A stretch of 64,000 nucleotides of DNA from Camellia lanceoleosa (taxonomy: Eukaryota > Streptophyta > Magnoliopsida > Ericales > Theaceae), in NCBI GenBank assembly GCA_025200525.1, contig CM045762.1, positions 126,113,752 through 126,177,751 of the forward strand, written 5' to 3'. The notes beneath the pieces were generated by a model. It had not been told where the DNA came from. It did no database searches and saw only the letters and a program-made list of their open reading frames with translations. Positions 36,127-48,238 of the stretch are shown one piece after another. Positions within the stretch are counted from its first letter, which is position 1. The number at the start of each line of letters is the position of its first letter. The position numbers and the translations under genes are program-made.

Positions 36127-38728
36127 TGTCATGACTTAAACCCAGCCCTATGGATTAGGATCATAATCGGCCAGTAATCAAGAGATTACCTTCTGCCTCG
36201 GATAGAAATCAAATCTTATTTAATAATAGGGGGCCAAAAGCATAAGCAAAATGAAAAGATTGTCCAATGAGCTTGTGCATAATGGCATGGAACAAAAACT
36301 TTTCTAATATATGTAATAACTCACACCATACAAACATCTAGAGTATGTATACACATAAGTCCAGGATCATTCAAAGTCAATCTTGACAAATACCGAGGTT
36401 ATATACAAACTTGGTCATATATGACCATAAAAGAAAACAAAAGAAAAACAAATCAAGAGTAAGGCCTCTTGCGTGAGGCGACCTTGGTTGACTTCTTGAA
36501 ACTCGATTTTCTCACATATCACTAGCTCAGGGGCTAGACATCCTGCTGCTCACCTGCATACATATAAATAAAGAGTGAGCTAACGCCCAGTGAATAATAC
36601 TAGAGTAAAGAGGTTAATGAATGAGATTCACATATAGATATGTCATACTTGTACTTAATACATATGAAACACAATTCTCATTCATAACAGACTTAAAAAA
36701 ATCAAAACAAAACAACCTTGGGTCCAATCATTTATAACCGAAACGACCTTCGGTCCGACATGTTTCATCACAAGTAACTGTGTTTCATAACAAATCATAT
36801 CATATGTACTAAACAATTTGATCATTCACATCGTATGTACAAAATGACCTTAGGTCCACTATTTCCAATTTTAGATTCACGTGTGCGTTTATAATCATGA
36901 TCATGTTTAGATTCGTATTCACATTCAAAACGAGCTTCGGTCCAATCAATTCATTGTTCAAAATGACCATCGGTCCATTTAACATTCATACAAAACAACC
37001 TTTAGTCCAATTCATGTGTAAGATGACCTTAGGTCTATCTTGTTAAACATTCCAAACGGCCATAGGCCCAATCCGTATCCTGTGAGACATTCGAAACGAC
37101 CTTAGGCCCAATCCATATCCTTGTCAAATATACCAAACAACCTTAGGCCCAATCCGTATCCTTGTCAAATATACCAAATGGCCTTAGGCCCATTTCATAT
37201 TCATACATCAATCACTTTACAGATTCTATTATGAATCAAACAAATAGAATACTCATTCATAGTATGAATTCATTAGTTCAGAAACTTACCACATGGGTAA
37301 CATTTAGAAAATAACATATACACAAAAATATCTTTACGAAGATATTACTCACAATGTTTGGATGCCTGATTCGTCATTTTAATTGACCCCACTTAAGTCA
37401 CAGCACATTGGGTCATAATACAATTCAATCCGTTCTTTAGTTTGCTTAATTCTATTAGGCTTCATTCATTTAGGATGCTCAATGTGTGCCTAAGAATGCT
37501 CAGAAATGGAAGAGAACGAAATTTGAAGCATAAAACAACTTTCCAAAAGTTCTAGAAAGAGGACCCTTCGCTCGAGCACAACCTTGGTTGCTCGAGCCAT
37601 GAACAGTTCAAAAAAGGGTTTGCTCGAGCACAAGTTTTGGTGCTCGAGCCACCGTGCAATTGTCTGCAAAAAATATTGGATGCCTTTAATTTACGCTTGA
37701 GTGCTAACTTCACCACTCAAGCGATGCGGTCGATTTCTGGGTTTTCCAGAATGTTGGTTGGGTTTCAAAACATGAGTTTTGATGGTACAACTTGCCTACT
37801 ATGTTCTATATTTGAGCTATATAACTACTAACATGATCATAAGAGTCAATTCTACAAGATTGAAGTTCAAATCATCATGAATTCATCATGCATGTCCCAA
37901 ATCATTTCAAATTCTTCTTGATAACTTCAAAACTCATGCAATCAAGTTCCATAACTTCATGGATTATGCATGCATGTGACATATAGTCTCTAATTCCATT
38001 TCAAATGGTACAAACGATGCTCAAATTCATGAGGCTCAACAAAATTATGCATGCATGTGTGATTTGGCACCAAATTCTTCATGTTAAGTTTGTGTCTTAC
38101 ATTAATTCATCAATTCTTCTTGAATACACATAATTATGGACTTAAACTCAAGAATTAGAGTTCAAATACTCACTTGGAGCCTTAAATCCTTCCAATTCTA
38201 GCCAATTCTTGTGCCTAGCTTCCCGAATCTTCAATCTCTAAGTTAATTCCTTTAACTACTTGCCTTCCTCTCTCTAAAATGGCTCACTCTCTCCCTCTAG
38301 ACTTCTCTTGGCTGAATTTTGAGCTCAAATATGAGCTTAAGCACCTGAATTAGCATTTATATAGGCTTTATCAATTCAATTCACTAATCCACACTTAAGC
38401 TAATTAATCAAGGTTTAGTTTAATTATTCTAAAGCTTATTTTAATTGAATTAATCTAATTAATTTGATCCGAATCAAATTTTAATCAAATTGCACCGAAG
38501 GCCCTAAAAATTATGCTAATCACAATGGTACAGTCAATTTTGGTTCCTGTCGCCTCTACGGCCCTCAATTACAGATTATAGTAGAATACCAAACAAAATT
38601 TTCTGCGATGAACAGAGATAAATGCAATAACACATATAATCACATAATTAGCATCCAATATCACATTAAGCGCATAATCAAAAGCATAATTAAGGATAAA
38701 CAGTACAACACAGAATGGGGTTATCACA
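36127..38728 (-). mobile_element. 5' LTR of element E (2.6 kb)
   Basis: TGTGATAACCCC (38,728) to ...TCATGACA (36,127). It matches both parts of the 3' LTR. Features: the palindromic motif array at 36,711-37,191, CTCGAG-containing inverted repeats at 37,565-37,735 and an AT-rich TTAATTGAATTAATC stretch near 38,440. No gene is present. Confidence 0.9.
36711..37191. repeat. Dispersed array of palindromic GACCTTAGGTCC motif (5' LTR of E)
   Basis: Eleven variants are seen, for example near 36,711, 36,743, 36,843, 36,931, 36,963, 36,995, 37,023, 37,056, 37,096, 37,138 and 37,179. The last four change to GGCCTTAGGCCC, keeping the two-fold symmetry. Confidence 0.8.
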
Positions 38729-39798
38729 GACCGCCCATTTCACCGTTCTGCTCGAGAAATCCGCTTGTCTAAAGATAAATCCGAGGAGAAACTTAGTGAG
38801 GACATTGATGGTGTGACCCTGGAAGTAGTGTTGTAGCTTCCTTAAGGCAATGAGTAGGGCATAAGCTAGTTTTTCCAATGGTAGATATCATGTCTTGGCA
38901 TCTAGGAGAGTCTTACTGGCATGGTATACCAGCCTCTGTTTCTTTTTCACTTTGCGAATTAGTACCGCGCTTGCCACATGGTCTAAAATTGCCAGATACA
39001 TGTATAGTTCTTTCCCTGGTTCTGGGGTGCAAATGAGAGGTGGTGTACTGAGATAATTTTTGAGGTCTTGCAATGCCTCAATGCAATCGGGTCCTCATTC
39101 GAACACAACCTTTTTCCTTAGAAGTTGGAATAAAGGCTTCATTAAGTCTGAGGACCTACTAATGAACCGGTTCAATGCTGCTACCATTCCAGCCAATTTC
39201 TGAAGTTGTTTAGCCTTCTTCGATATTTCAATCTCTTGTATTGCTGTGATCTGATCTGGGTTTGCTTTGATTCCTCTGCGAGTGACCATGTAACCCAAGA
39301 GCTTCCCTGTTTCTACTGCGAAAGCACATTTCGAGGCATTGAGGCAAAGTTGATGAGCTTTCAAGATGCTGAAAACTTCCATTAGATCGGTAAGGTGGTT
39401 TGTTGCAAGCCTGCTTTTGACCACCATGTCATCTATGTATGCTTCCATAGTCCATCCGAGCTGATCTTTGAATATCCAAGTCACCATCCATTGATAAGTC
39501 GCTTTGGCATTTTTAAGGTCTAATGGCATTGCCTTGTAATAATAGGTGCCTCTAGGAGTAATAAATGATGTACTCTCTTGGTTTGGTCTGAACATAGGTA
39601 TCTGGTGATAGCCATCATAGGCATCCAAGAAACTCATCCGCTTATGCCCAACCATTGAATTGACAAGTTAATCTATGCGAGGCAAGGGAAAACTATCTTT
39701 CGAACAAGCTTTGTTGAGGCAAGTAAAATCGACACAAGCTCTCCATTTGCTGTTCTTTTTCTTCACTACAACTGTATTAGATAACCACTGTGGGTACT
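38729..39798 (-). pseudogene. Reverse transcriptase / RNase H of element D
   Basis: The minus-strand RT begins at 39,798 (PQWLSNTVVV, WRACVDFTCLNKA), has a TAA stop near 39,669, then a 186-residue frame at 39,655-39,095 with FLDAYDGYHQIPMF and the intact catalytic box YIDDMVVKS. The connection and first RNase H follow at 39,073-38,740 (LYMYLAILDHVASAVLIR, EKLAYALLIALRKLQHYF, RTVKWAV). The sequence types are those of the TAT (non-chromovirus) gypsy lineage. It is interrupted on the right by F and on the left by E. Confidence 0.9.
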
Positions 39799-41669
39799 TG
39801 TCACGACCCTATCCCGCCCCAGACAGGATAGTAGCTATGACCGGCTAGTAGTGCCCGACTACTAAAGGCCTAACAAGACGAAACATGGTGGGACCAAAAC
39901 TAATAGGGCTTCAGCGGAAGATTAACTTAGTCCATTGGTTACCAAAAATCCAACCAGAGCTTGTGCATAAATTATATGGTTCAAGCAAACCACTTTATTT
40001 ATTTATCTTAGTCTTCTTAATACAACAACATCCAAAGATAAGTACATTTTTCACTATATATACAACCAAAACTAAAGTCTAACATAAAGTTCTTAAACCA
40101 AAACTCTTGCTTTCAAAAGAAGAAAAACAAAAGAAAAGACTTTTAGCTTGCTCTCCTAGCCAAAATAAGATCCATGGCATCACCTACATACATATAAGGA
40201 AAATGAGTGAGCCAAAACTCAGTGAATAGTAATATAGTAAAGTAGTTAATGAATGAACACCTGCAAGTTTTAGCAAAACTAAGCATGCAAGCAATTGAAC
40301 ATAATATAGTTTTTTGAGCAAAACATGATTGTCAAGAGGCCACAACAGCTGGCAAAGCTTAGTTAGCAAAAGGTTAGTGGCATGATTCCCAATAACAAAT
40401 AAGTCCAAGATGTCATCGTACTAGATGATACAAAGAATATATGATGTTCATTCATAATAAAACAATAATATAACTTTCTAAACATATCATGTGTTTGCAT
40501 TTCAAATCATAACTTTAGTACACTACTACTCACAATTTGACTCCTTGCTCAAGGTTAATTCTTCAAAACTTGACCTACAAAACAAGAACAAGACATTGAA
40601 CCTTCTAAACTAAAACAGGTTTAATCGGTTCGTACTTATATTTTCATTATTAACCTAGCTCATTTTAAGTTGTCTTTTAATTACTTTTGATCTTTATTGA
40701 GGTTTAAAACACATACAAGGGTATCTGTGGGTCGAAGGAAATAACGAGAAAACGAAACGTTGCTGTGCCCTGCAAACTGCACATGCTGTGGCACAGGGCC
40801 ACACATGCGGAAACCTGGCCACACGTGTAGAGGCACGTGCAATTATTTTAGAATACAAACTTTCACAAGTTCTACTGGCCGCACATGCGAGAAGTCCCAC
40901 CGCACGTGCGGGACTGGGTAAAAGTTGTTGTTCAAAAAATATGTTTGATTCTAAGCTGTCTTCTTCTATTCTTCCGCCTCCTAAATTCTCCATTTCTACC
41001 TCTTTTTGATTCAAACTTCTTCCTATTCTTAGATGTTTGATGAGTTTACAACAAGATTTAGGATTGAACTGTTACCTTGACATGCTCCTAGGTCGATTTT
41101 TGGTTAAATTTCTAGAGTTCTTCTCTTTTTCCCCTTTCTTTCTTTTCTTCTCCTCTTTCTTTCCTTCTCCTGATTCTTCTCACCATCTCCAGCAAAATTT
41201 CTATTTGTCTGATTAGAACCAAGGGGTTTTATTGTGTATAACTAGGGCAAGGGTTGTAACATCTCTAAACCAATCATATTGCTCACTTAGGCTTACTTAA
41301 TCTAAGTTATACTAAGGTAACTAAGTTGATTCTTAATTCTTATTAAGATTCCCTAATTATATTTAATTAATACTAATCCTACTTAGTAGTATAACACATA
41401 GCATGAAAAGGCTAGATTTATTAGACTAAAGTCTTTAGGCTCCTCACTTAAGGTTTAGGCATATCCTATGGTTTTCAAATCAAGCTCTAAACTACCCTCC
41501 CTAACTCCAGATTCTAACACATAACAAACAAGTTTCTAACCTAACTTTTCATTCTCCTTCTTCTTCCTTTCCTAATATTACAAATCCCAAATCACATAAA
41601 CATATGACATGTAACATGAAGGCATGAGCAATTTACTATTCATGATGCATGAAAGGTGTGGTTATCACA
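39799..41669 (-). mobile_element. Solo LTR F (gypsy type, 1.9 kb)
   Basis: TGTCACGACCC at 39,799 to GTTATCACA at 41,669, with the perfect target duplication GTACT at 39,794-39,798 and 41,670-41,674. It splits the RT of D between AIQEVQY and PQWLSN. Its termini resemble those of the LTR of E (GTTATCACA, TCATGACCC-like), so it is a related family in the same orientation. It has CGCACGTGCG-type words at 40,785-40,915. No gene is present. Confidence 0.9.
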
Positions 41670-43297
41670 GTACTGGACCTCCTGAATTGCCCTTGCCGCT
41701 AAGAGTTTGTCCACCTCTGTAATCATTGCTTTGGTATGCTTAACTGAGGATCTTCTGCCCTTCTATACAATGGTCTGAGCTAAAGTTGTGGCAGGAAAAT
41801 TCAGTATCCAAGCTAGGAGTGTCATAGCAGACCATGTGAATACCTCTTTTTTTTTTTTTTTTTCCCCTCAGCAAATTCAATAATTAAAGTTTCTCATCAA
41901 CACTGAGTGAGGTACTAATAAAAAAGTATTTCTCAGGGTCTCTTTCTTTCACCGAAACTTTCTCCAGATATTTCATTCTCTTTTTAGCTGGGGTTTCCCC
42001 GACATCCTCCAGTACAGGTTTGATCTACTAGCTTGATTGTCTGAACCCGATTACAGAGCTGTTTGTTTTTCATTGCAGTCATGAAACAGTGTTTTGATGC
42101 AACTTGGTCCCCCGATATCTACTCTACTCCATGCTCCGTTGGGAAGCAGGTGAGCTGGTGATAGGTTGAGGGGACTGCTTTCATTTGGTGAATCCATGGT
42201 CGACTGAGGATGGCGTTGTAAGGGGATGGAATGTTTACCATCAAAAATTCTATTTAAAGAGTTTTTTCCCTAGCTACTACAGGTAATACTATCCTTCCAA
42301 GCAGCCATTCGGGTTAGGAATTGAAGCCGACCAGTGGTGTCGTTGCTGAGGTGAGATTTTGCTCAGCAAGATCGAGCTTTCTGAACAAATCATAGTACAT
42401 GATATCTGCAACATTACCGTGGTCCACTAGGACTTGTTTCACATGAAATCATTTTCCAACCCCAACAGTAATAATCAATGCATTAGTGTGTGGATGTTGA
42501 ATACGTTCCAAATCTTTCTCAGTAAATGAAACAGTACATAAGGGAGATTTAGGTACCGTTCTAACCTTTTTCAGTGCAGGACCGACTGACATTACTTGCT
42601 GAATCTATGTAGCTTTTGCAATTTCCTCTCCAAGTACTTCCTCTCGCTTAAGATTGGTTGTGCCATGGATTACGTTGATAACTAGCCGAGGGGGATGCTT
42701 AACATTTGGTTGCGGTGGAGGCTTTCCCTGTTCAATCACGATCTTGTTTGGATCGACGTAGTCTTGGAGGTGCCCAACAGCTACCAAATCCTCCAAATGT
42801 TGTTTCAACGCTCTGCAATTTTGAGTCGTGTGCTCTCTATCGTAGTGATAGGTACACCTTAGCTTTTGGTTGCACTGAGTTGGGTCTCGTAACATCTTTA
42901 GTGGCCAAACAAAGTATGGTTCTCTCTTGATTTTCTCCATAATATGGTAGATGGGTTCTTTGAACACCGTAATAACTGCTTCATGGGACTTAGATTTGTA
43001 TGCCCTTGTTCATTACGACTTCTCGCGGTTCTCCTTGATCTACTCTTTGTCGGTCTCCCTGGCTCGATTGCTTGGCCAAAGCCACTTAAATAGGAATTTG
43101 ATCATCTTCAAGACAAGCGTACTGCTCAATTCTAGCCGATAAATCCTTTAGGGCAGTGGCTGGGCACTTGGTGAGCGATTGCCTTAACTTGCTTTTTGGC
43201 CGCAGACCGTGCTTGAAAGAAATTACTACCATCTAGTCGCTACAAATATTCTCCTCCAAATTGTTGTATTCTTCGCAGTACCTCCTTGTGTAGTTAC
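41670..43297 (-). pseudogene. gag C-terminus, protease and RT start of element D
   Basis: Minus-strand frame 42,967-42,605 has CTYHYDREHTTQNCRALKQH, the CxxH...H...C-like knuckle of TAT gag. Protease-like sequence follows near 42,430 (VLVDHGNVADIMYYDLFRKL, then TPLVGFN), with DHG where families have D-S/N-G. The start of RT at 41,740-41,670 reads AMITEVDKLLAARAIQEVQ. A T run at 41,849-41,865 and stops interrupt the frame. It continues in 47,231-48,222 on the right and 38,729-39,798 on the left. Confidence 0.75.
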
Positions 43298-46200
43298 TGT
43301 AATGACTCGAAAATATTTTTTTTAAATAGTCAGTGTATAAATTAATTGAGTAATATTTGAATTGGAGTGTTGTGTAAAGTTATGTGCAAAAATGGTTCAA
43401 TTTTGTAATAATTTTTTTTAAAAAAAATATAATTTTCTTTCTCAAAAATTATAATTTTTTTTTTTTTTTTGGTTATGGTGTTCTTATGAGAGTCTAGTAT
43501 GTTGAATAAAAATTTCAGAATTTAATGGTGAGTATTTATTTTATGAGAATTCGCAAACTGATTGGTGTTCAGCTTAATTTATAGCAGAATTTGAAATTGA
43601 GTTGTGTGTTTGGACCATGACTTGAGATTAGTTGTTGGGTCTACTTTGATATGTAATTGGGTGATGTTTGGCTTATGGGTGAGACCCATGACTTAGATTT
43701 AATTTAAATTGAGTTTGTTTAATTACTCATATTTAACTGTTTGGTCATTTTTGATTATGCGATTGGTAGTAACCATCTTGAGAGTTGTTATTATTTATTA
43801 TATAAGATTATAATAAATATTTGATAGTTGATTTTATGGTATGTACCATACGGTGAAATTTTTTTTATATATTTTATAAGGAATGAAATTGGGTATATTT
43901 TGGTAGTGAGCAAAATATTATATTTTGTAGTGTACAAAAATGTTATATTTTGTGGTGAGAAAAATTATATCATTTTGTAATTTATATTATCAGATTTTCA
44001 GATACTATTATAAAAGTCATATATATATATATATATATTAGGAAAAAACCAAGCTTTGGGAAGCAAACCTACGAGGGTGGCTCCCCTCTTTTGTCCTTAC
44101 CATCATCTCCGCTTCCTTTTCATTTCATTTCTTTTCTTGGAATTGGGTTGGCAGACCCCTCTCTGCCACTCTCTCTCCCTGTCCATCTCTCTCTCCCTTT
44201 TCCTTTTCTCCATTTTTGCTCAAGCTTCAAGCTTGAAATGGAAGTCTTTAGAGTGAGATTTTGCAAAGTGTTGTAAATGAAAGTTGGAGAGCTCATCATG
44301 ATCTTCGCAATTGTGGTCTCGGATTCATGATTGGACGATGTTTGCATTTTTCAGATTTGCTTTTCTTCATATTTGAGGTAGGGACTTTTTTCATATTATT
44401 ACTTTAAAGCTATGTTAGGGTTATTTTGAGAAAATATGTCATTATAAGAGGTATTGCATATATATAATTTTTTTAGATTTTGTTTGGTAATTTTTGGAAG
44501 AAAAATTATGTTGAATGTTAAGAATAGTGGTATTTTGAGATTGATTTAGAAAAATCATCTTGTGTTGATAAATTTTGCTAAAAATCCAAAATTCAATTTT
44601 CATAGTTATATGGATTGTATGGAAAATTTATGTTGAGAAATATAAAGTTAAAACTTTTTTTTTATCTTTGATTTTTGGAATTTATTTTTGAGAAAAAAAT
44701 AAATTGATATGGATGATTATTGTGTAAATTGTTAAGTTGGAATTACAGAGTTGTTTTGGGATTAAAAACTCTAAAAGTATTATATTCATAATATTTTAAT
44801 GAATGGTGATATATATTGATGATTAAGTTTTGTTCATTATTGTGAAAATGAAAAGATGAGATGTGGACTTTTGAACTCCTAACTTCAAAAAGTTTACTCT
44901 TGGACAATGTCAAAATTTTTGATGTGAATATCATGTGATTAATTAATTTTAGAAAAGTTGTGAAAATTGTTATTTGAAGAGAATTTGGGAAAGATTGGCT
45001 ATTTGAGTAGCTTAGTATGAAATGTGATTATGTTTGAAAGATGAGTTGGGTTAAGTTATGTTTGGTATTATTTCTTTTGGAAAAATGTGAAGACAATAAA
45101 AATACTAATTTAGTGGATTAAATTAGTTTGGTTAAAAGTGTGTTATTGAGATTATACCATAACTTCTAATATAGTAGGATGGAAATTTTAATATTTCATA
45201 AGTATGAGATTTTGAAAAAAATAAGTGAGATGAAGTTGTTCGGGTGTGAAAACAAAGTTGAACTAAGATTATTAGTTAAGTTGAGGTGATTTAGTATTGG
45301 GCTCCTAGTTTTACTAGTTGAGTAATGTTATAATAATAATAATTTCGTACTTCAAAATTTTTATGAGATATTTGAATGGTTTTGGTGGTCTTTGACAAGA
45401 AAAGAAAATAATGTGATTTTAGCTCGTTTGGAGCAAATGGATGAATTGGTTAAAATAAGAATGAGTTATCAAAACCTTTAATCATTTATTTATTTTCCTT
45501 GGTTTAAATCAATGGGGTTGATGTTGATAATTGGAAAGTGAACACCGTGTTATATTTTATAATTATAGTCAAGAGAAGATTTTGATAAAATTGATTAAGT
45601 GTTGGAATATTCACCTATGCTTATGAGAATTATGATTGAACTTGAAGATCCCAAGATTTTACTTGCATGAGAAAGATGGAAATTTGATTCTATTTAATGT
45701 TTGGGAAAGGGAGGAGTTTTTGGAAAGATTGTAATTACATTGCATTGATAAAGTATGTGAGTTAGAAATTGACGAAACCTTGAACTCGTTTTGGTGTCAT
45801 ATGTTATTGCTATTGATGAACCTATTGTTTAAAAGTTTTGGTTTTGGTAACCAGTAGAGGATTACCATGTTGGTATTTAAATGAGGAGATTCTTCGAAAG
45901 GTAAGAAAATGTTTGATTTTGGAAGTTTGTTTTATATAAAGAACATTGTTGAATTTGTCTTGAAAAGACTAAGTTGGAAATCGTTGATTTATATGTGGTA
46001 AATACATGAACATTGACATTATTATATTATCTCTTGGGATTGTATCATGGTATTACATTGATAGAGATACAGAAATTGATCACAATGGAGCATTGTGTGG
46101 TGGAATTGAAATTGAAACTATTCTAATGCATTGTTACATATTGCATTACCATTCCATTTCATTGTTATCATGGATTTTGAATTGCAATTGAAAACTATTG

Positions 46201-47230
46201 TTTTGAGAAAGGAATTGTTTTTTGGTGAAACAAAATCATTTTGATTTGTTTTGGAAAATACGTTGGTAAGTCCGGATAGGGGGTGTAGTTTGATATTGGT
46301 TAAGTTAGCCCGAGTATCCAAGATGAAAGGCCGAAAACACACGCAGAGGAGGTACCACTACCCTTCCGGTGAGAGGCCAGTAAAGTGGGGATTTGGTAGT
46401 GCTTGATATGTCTACTTGTAGACACCAGCCTAGGGATTACCTGAGTCGTATTTACCACCTTGGAATTTTATTGAACTTGTTGGATTAATGTGTTTTCAAA
46501 TTGGCATTGTGCACAAGATTTTCAAAAGATGAGAAAAATATTTTGAGCATGACATGACATATGCATTCATCTCATAAAATTGTATAAAATGTATTTGATG
46601 CTTTGTTAGATGTCATTATGAGTTGTTTAATTATTTGATTCAATTAACAATGAGATAATTGAATGAATTGAAAAGGATGTCATGTTGCTATCGAGGCATG
46701 CTTATTTATTTAAGTTAACTAGTTGTGGTTAATTAAATAAATTTGATTTAAGAAATTATGTAATAGAATCATATGGTTTTGACATGATATGATTTCACGT
46801 ATATGTAAGAGTATCTTTTTACCCGCATATCTTTTAATGTTATAATATGAGATTGTTTGGTGAGCTAGTGGTTGCTTACCCCTTACCTGTACATGTGTAC
46901 AGGGAATGTTTTTGAATTTGAGGATCAAACAGCTTGGCTTGGTTATAAAGTGGTGATGAACTGTAGTGCCTTTAATTGTTTCTTGGATTGAGCTCTATGC
47001 TTGTAAAGGGGCAACGTTGTCTTATTATTATTATTATTATTTATTTATTTATTTTGTAAGCCTCTGGGTGTTTCTTTTATTTGTATGTAAATGTCTTTGT
47101 TGTATAACGAAAGGGAACATGTATATTTAATTATTCATCATTTCATGCAAGGATAAATTGTCATTTGTAACTGGACTTAATTAAGGAATATTAGTAATGT
47201 TATCCGAGTAATAAAATACGAGGCGTGACA
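43298..47230 (+). mobile_element. Solo LTR G (gypsy type, 3.9 kb)
   Basis: TGTAATGACTCG at 43,298 to GGCGTGACA at 47,230, with the perfect target duplication GTTAC at 43,293-43,297 and 47,231-47,235. It splits gag of D. It is very AT-rich and related to solo LTR H through the block at 46,255-46,460. No gag or pol motif was seen. It contains (AT)n at 44,019-44,038 and (TTA)n/(TTTA)n at 47,022-47,055. Confidence 0.9.
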
Positions 47231-48222
47231 GTTACGTAGTGTTTCCTTCTTTTCCTTTTGGAGATTGAACAAGGTGTCTAGTTCCTTTAGGATTTTGGTG
47301 TTGGAAACAAATCTAGCCAAGAATTCTTCAGAGAGCTATTTCCAGTCATTGATCAATCCAACAGGGAGACGATCAAACCATCAGAGTCTGGGCTCTCCCA
47401 GGCTAGACAGAAAGACCTTGCACATCAATGCCTCATTTCGGTTCCATAAAGACATTATCTGCTGGTAGTGGCTGATGTGTATGAGTGGATCTAACTTCCC
47501 ATCATATGGTATGAATTTCGGCAATGTGAACTTCTTAGGGGGTTTCATAGCTTTGATGTCTGGAGAGAAGGAGATGAGACGAACCGATCCAGTGCTCAAT
47601 GCTACCTCTAATAAATAGTGCGATCAAGGTGCTGAGCTTCTCGTTCTCGTCGTTGCTCATTTTCTTTGTGCCCGACCAACCAGGTACGAAGATCCTAAGG
47701 ACGAGGAAAATACTCTATCTGTTGGCTGACCATTTTTTGTCCTCTTAGCCCTCTTCTGGCGTGAACCACAGGTGTGGCTACCCGCTGCTTTATTTTACAT
47801 CGGAGTTGGCTGACCTCGTTGCCTAGAATCATTTCTAGGAACTTTCTTCATTGGTGGTTCCAAGGATGGACTTCTCTAGCGCAGAAGAGAAGGTTCTGCG
47901 TCAGTCCTTTTCTCCATCAGGTTGCCCATCATCTTCTTAAGCTGTGCTTTCAATTCTTGTATCTCCATTCCCATGGAATGGATGATACGATCTCTATAAT
48001 CCTTCTCCAACAAGAAGTGGTGGGAAGAACCACCAGCAAAGGGCTGGCGGTGCTCAACAGAGTCTAGAGTCCAATCGTTGTTTCTGGTCTGTTTCGCCAA
48101 AACTATTAGCAGTGCCAGGCCCTTATCCTTCGTCTTCTCTGTTAGTGGAGTAGATGCAGAGGGTGGAATATTCTCAATTCCCATTGCCACAATCATATAA
48201 AAACTCAGAGATAAAGAGTCCA
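47231..48222 (-). pseudogene. gag N-terminal half of element D
   Basis: Minus-strand piece 47,599-47,381 has PKKFTLPKFIPYDGKLDP and NRNEALMCKVFLSSLG, the gag core of TAT-lineage elements. Upstream, to about 48,220, are the N-terminal Ser/Pro-rich part and a coiled segment (DRIIHSMGMEIQELKAQL). Stops separate the pieces. Gag continues at 42,967 across solo LTR G. Confidence 0.8.
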
Positions 48223-48238
48223 TGCTCACCGTACCAAT

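Larger units (their letters stand above)
23579..38728 (-). mobile_element. Tekay-like chromovirus element E (whole insertion)
   Basis: A Ty3/gypsy element inserted in the RNase H region of D. The 5' LTR is at 36,127-38,728, followed leftward by primer binding site, gag, protease, RT, RNase H, integrase and 3' LTR. Outer edges are TGTCATGAC (23,579) and GTTATCACA (38,728). Flanks GAATG (23,574-23,578) and GACCG (38,729-38,733) are probably the same 5-bp target duplication with two changes. Joining across it restores the D reading order (VKWAV followed by DLGVFDI). The domain order and integrase C-terminus are those of chromoviruses, closest in my reading to Tekay/Del. Confidence 0.85.
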
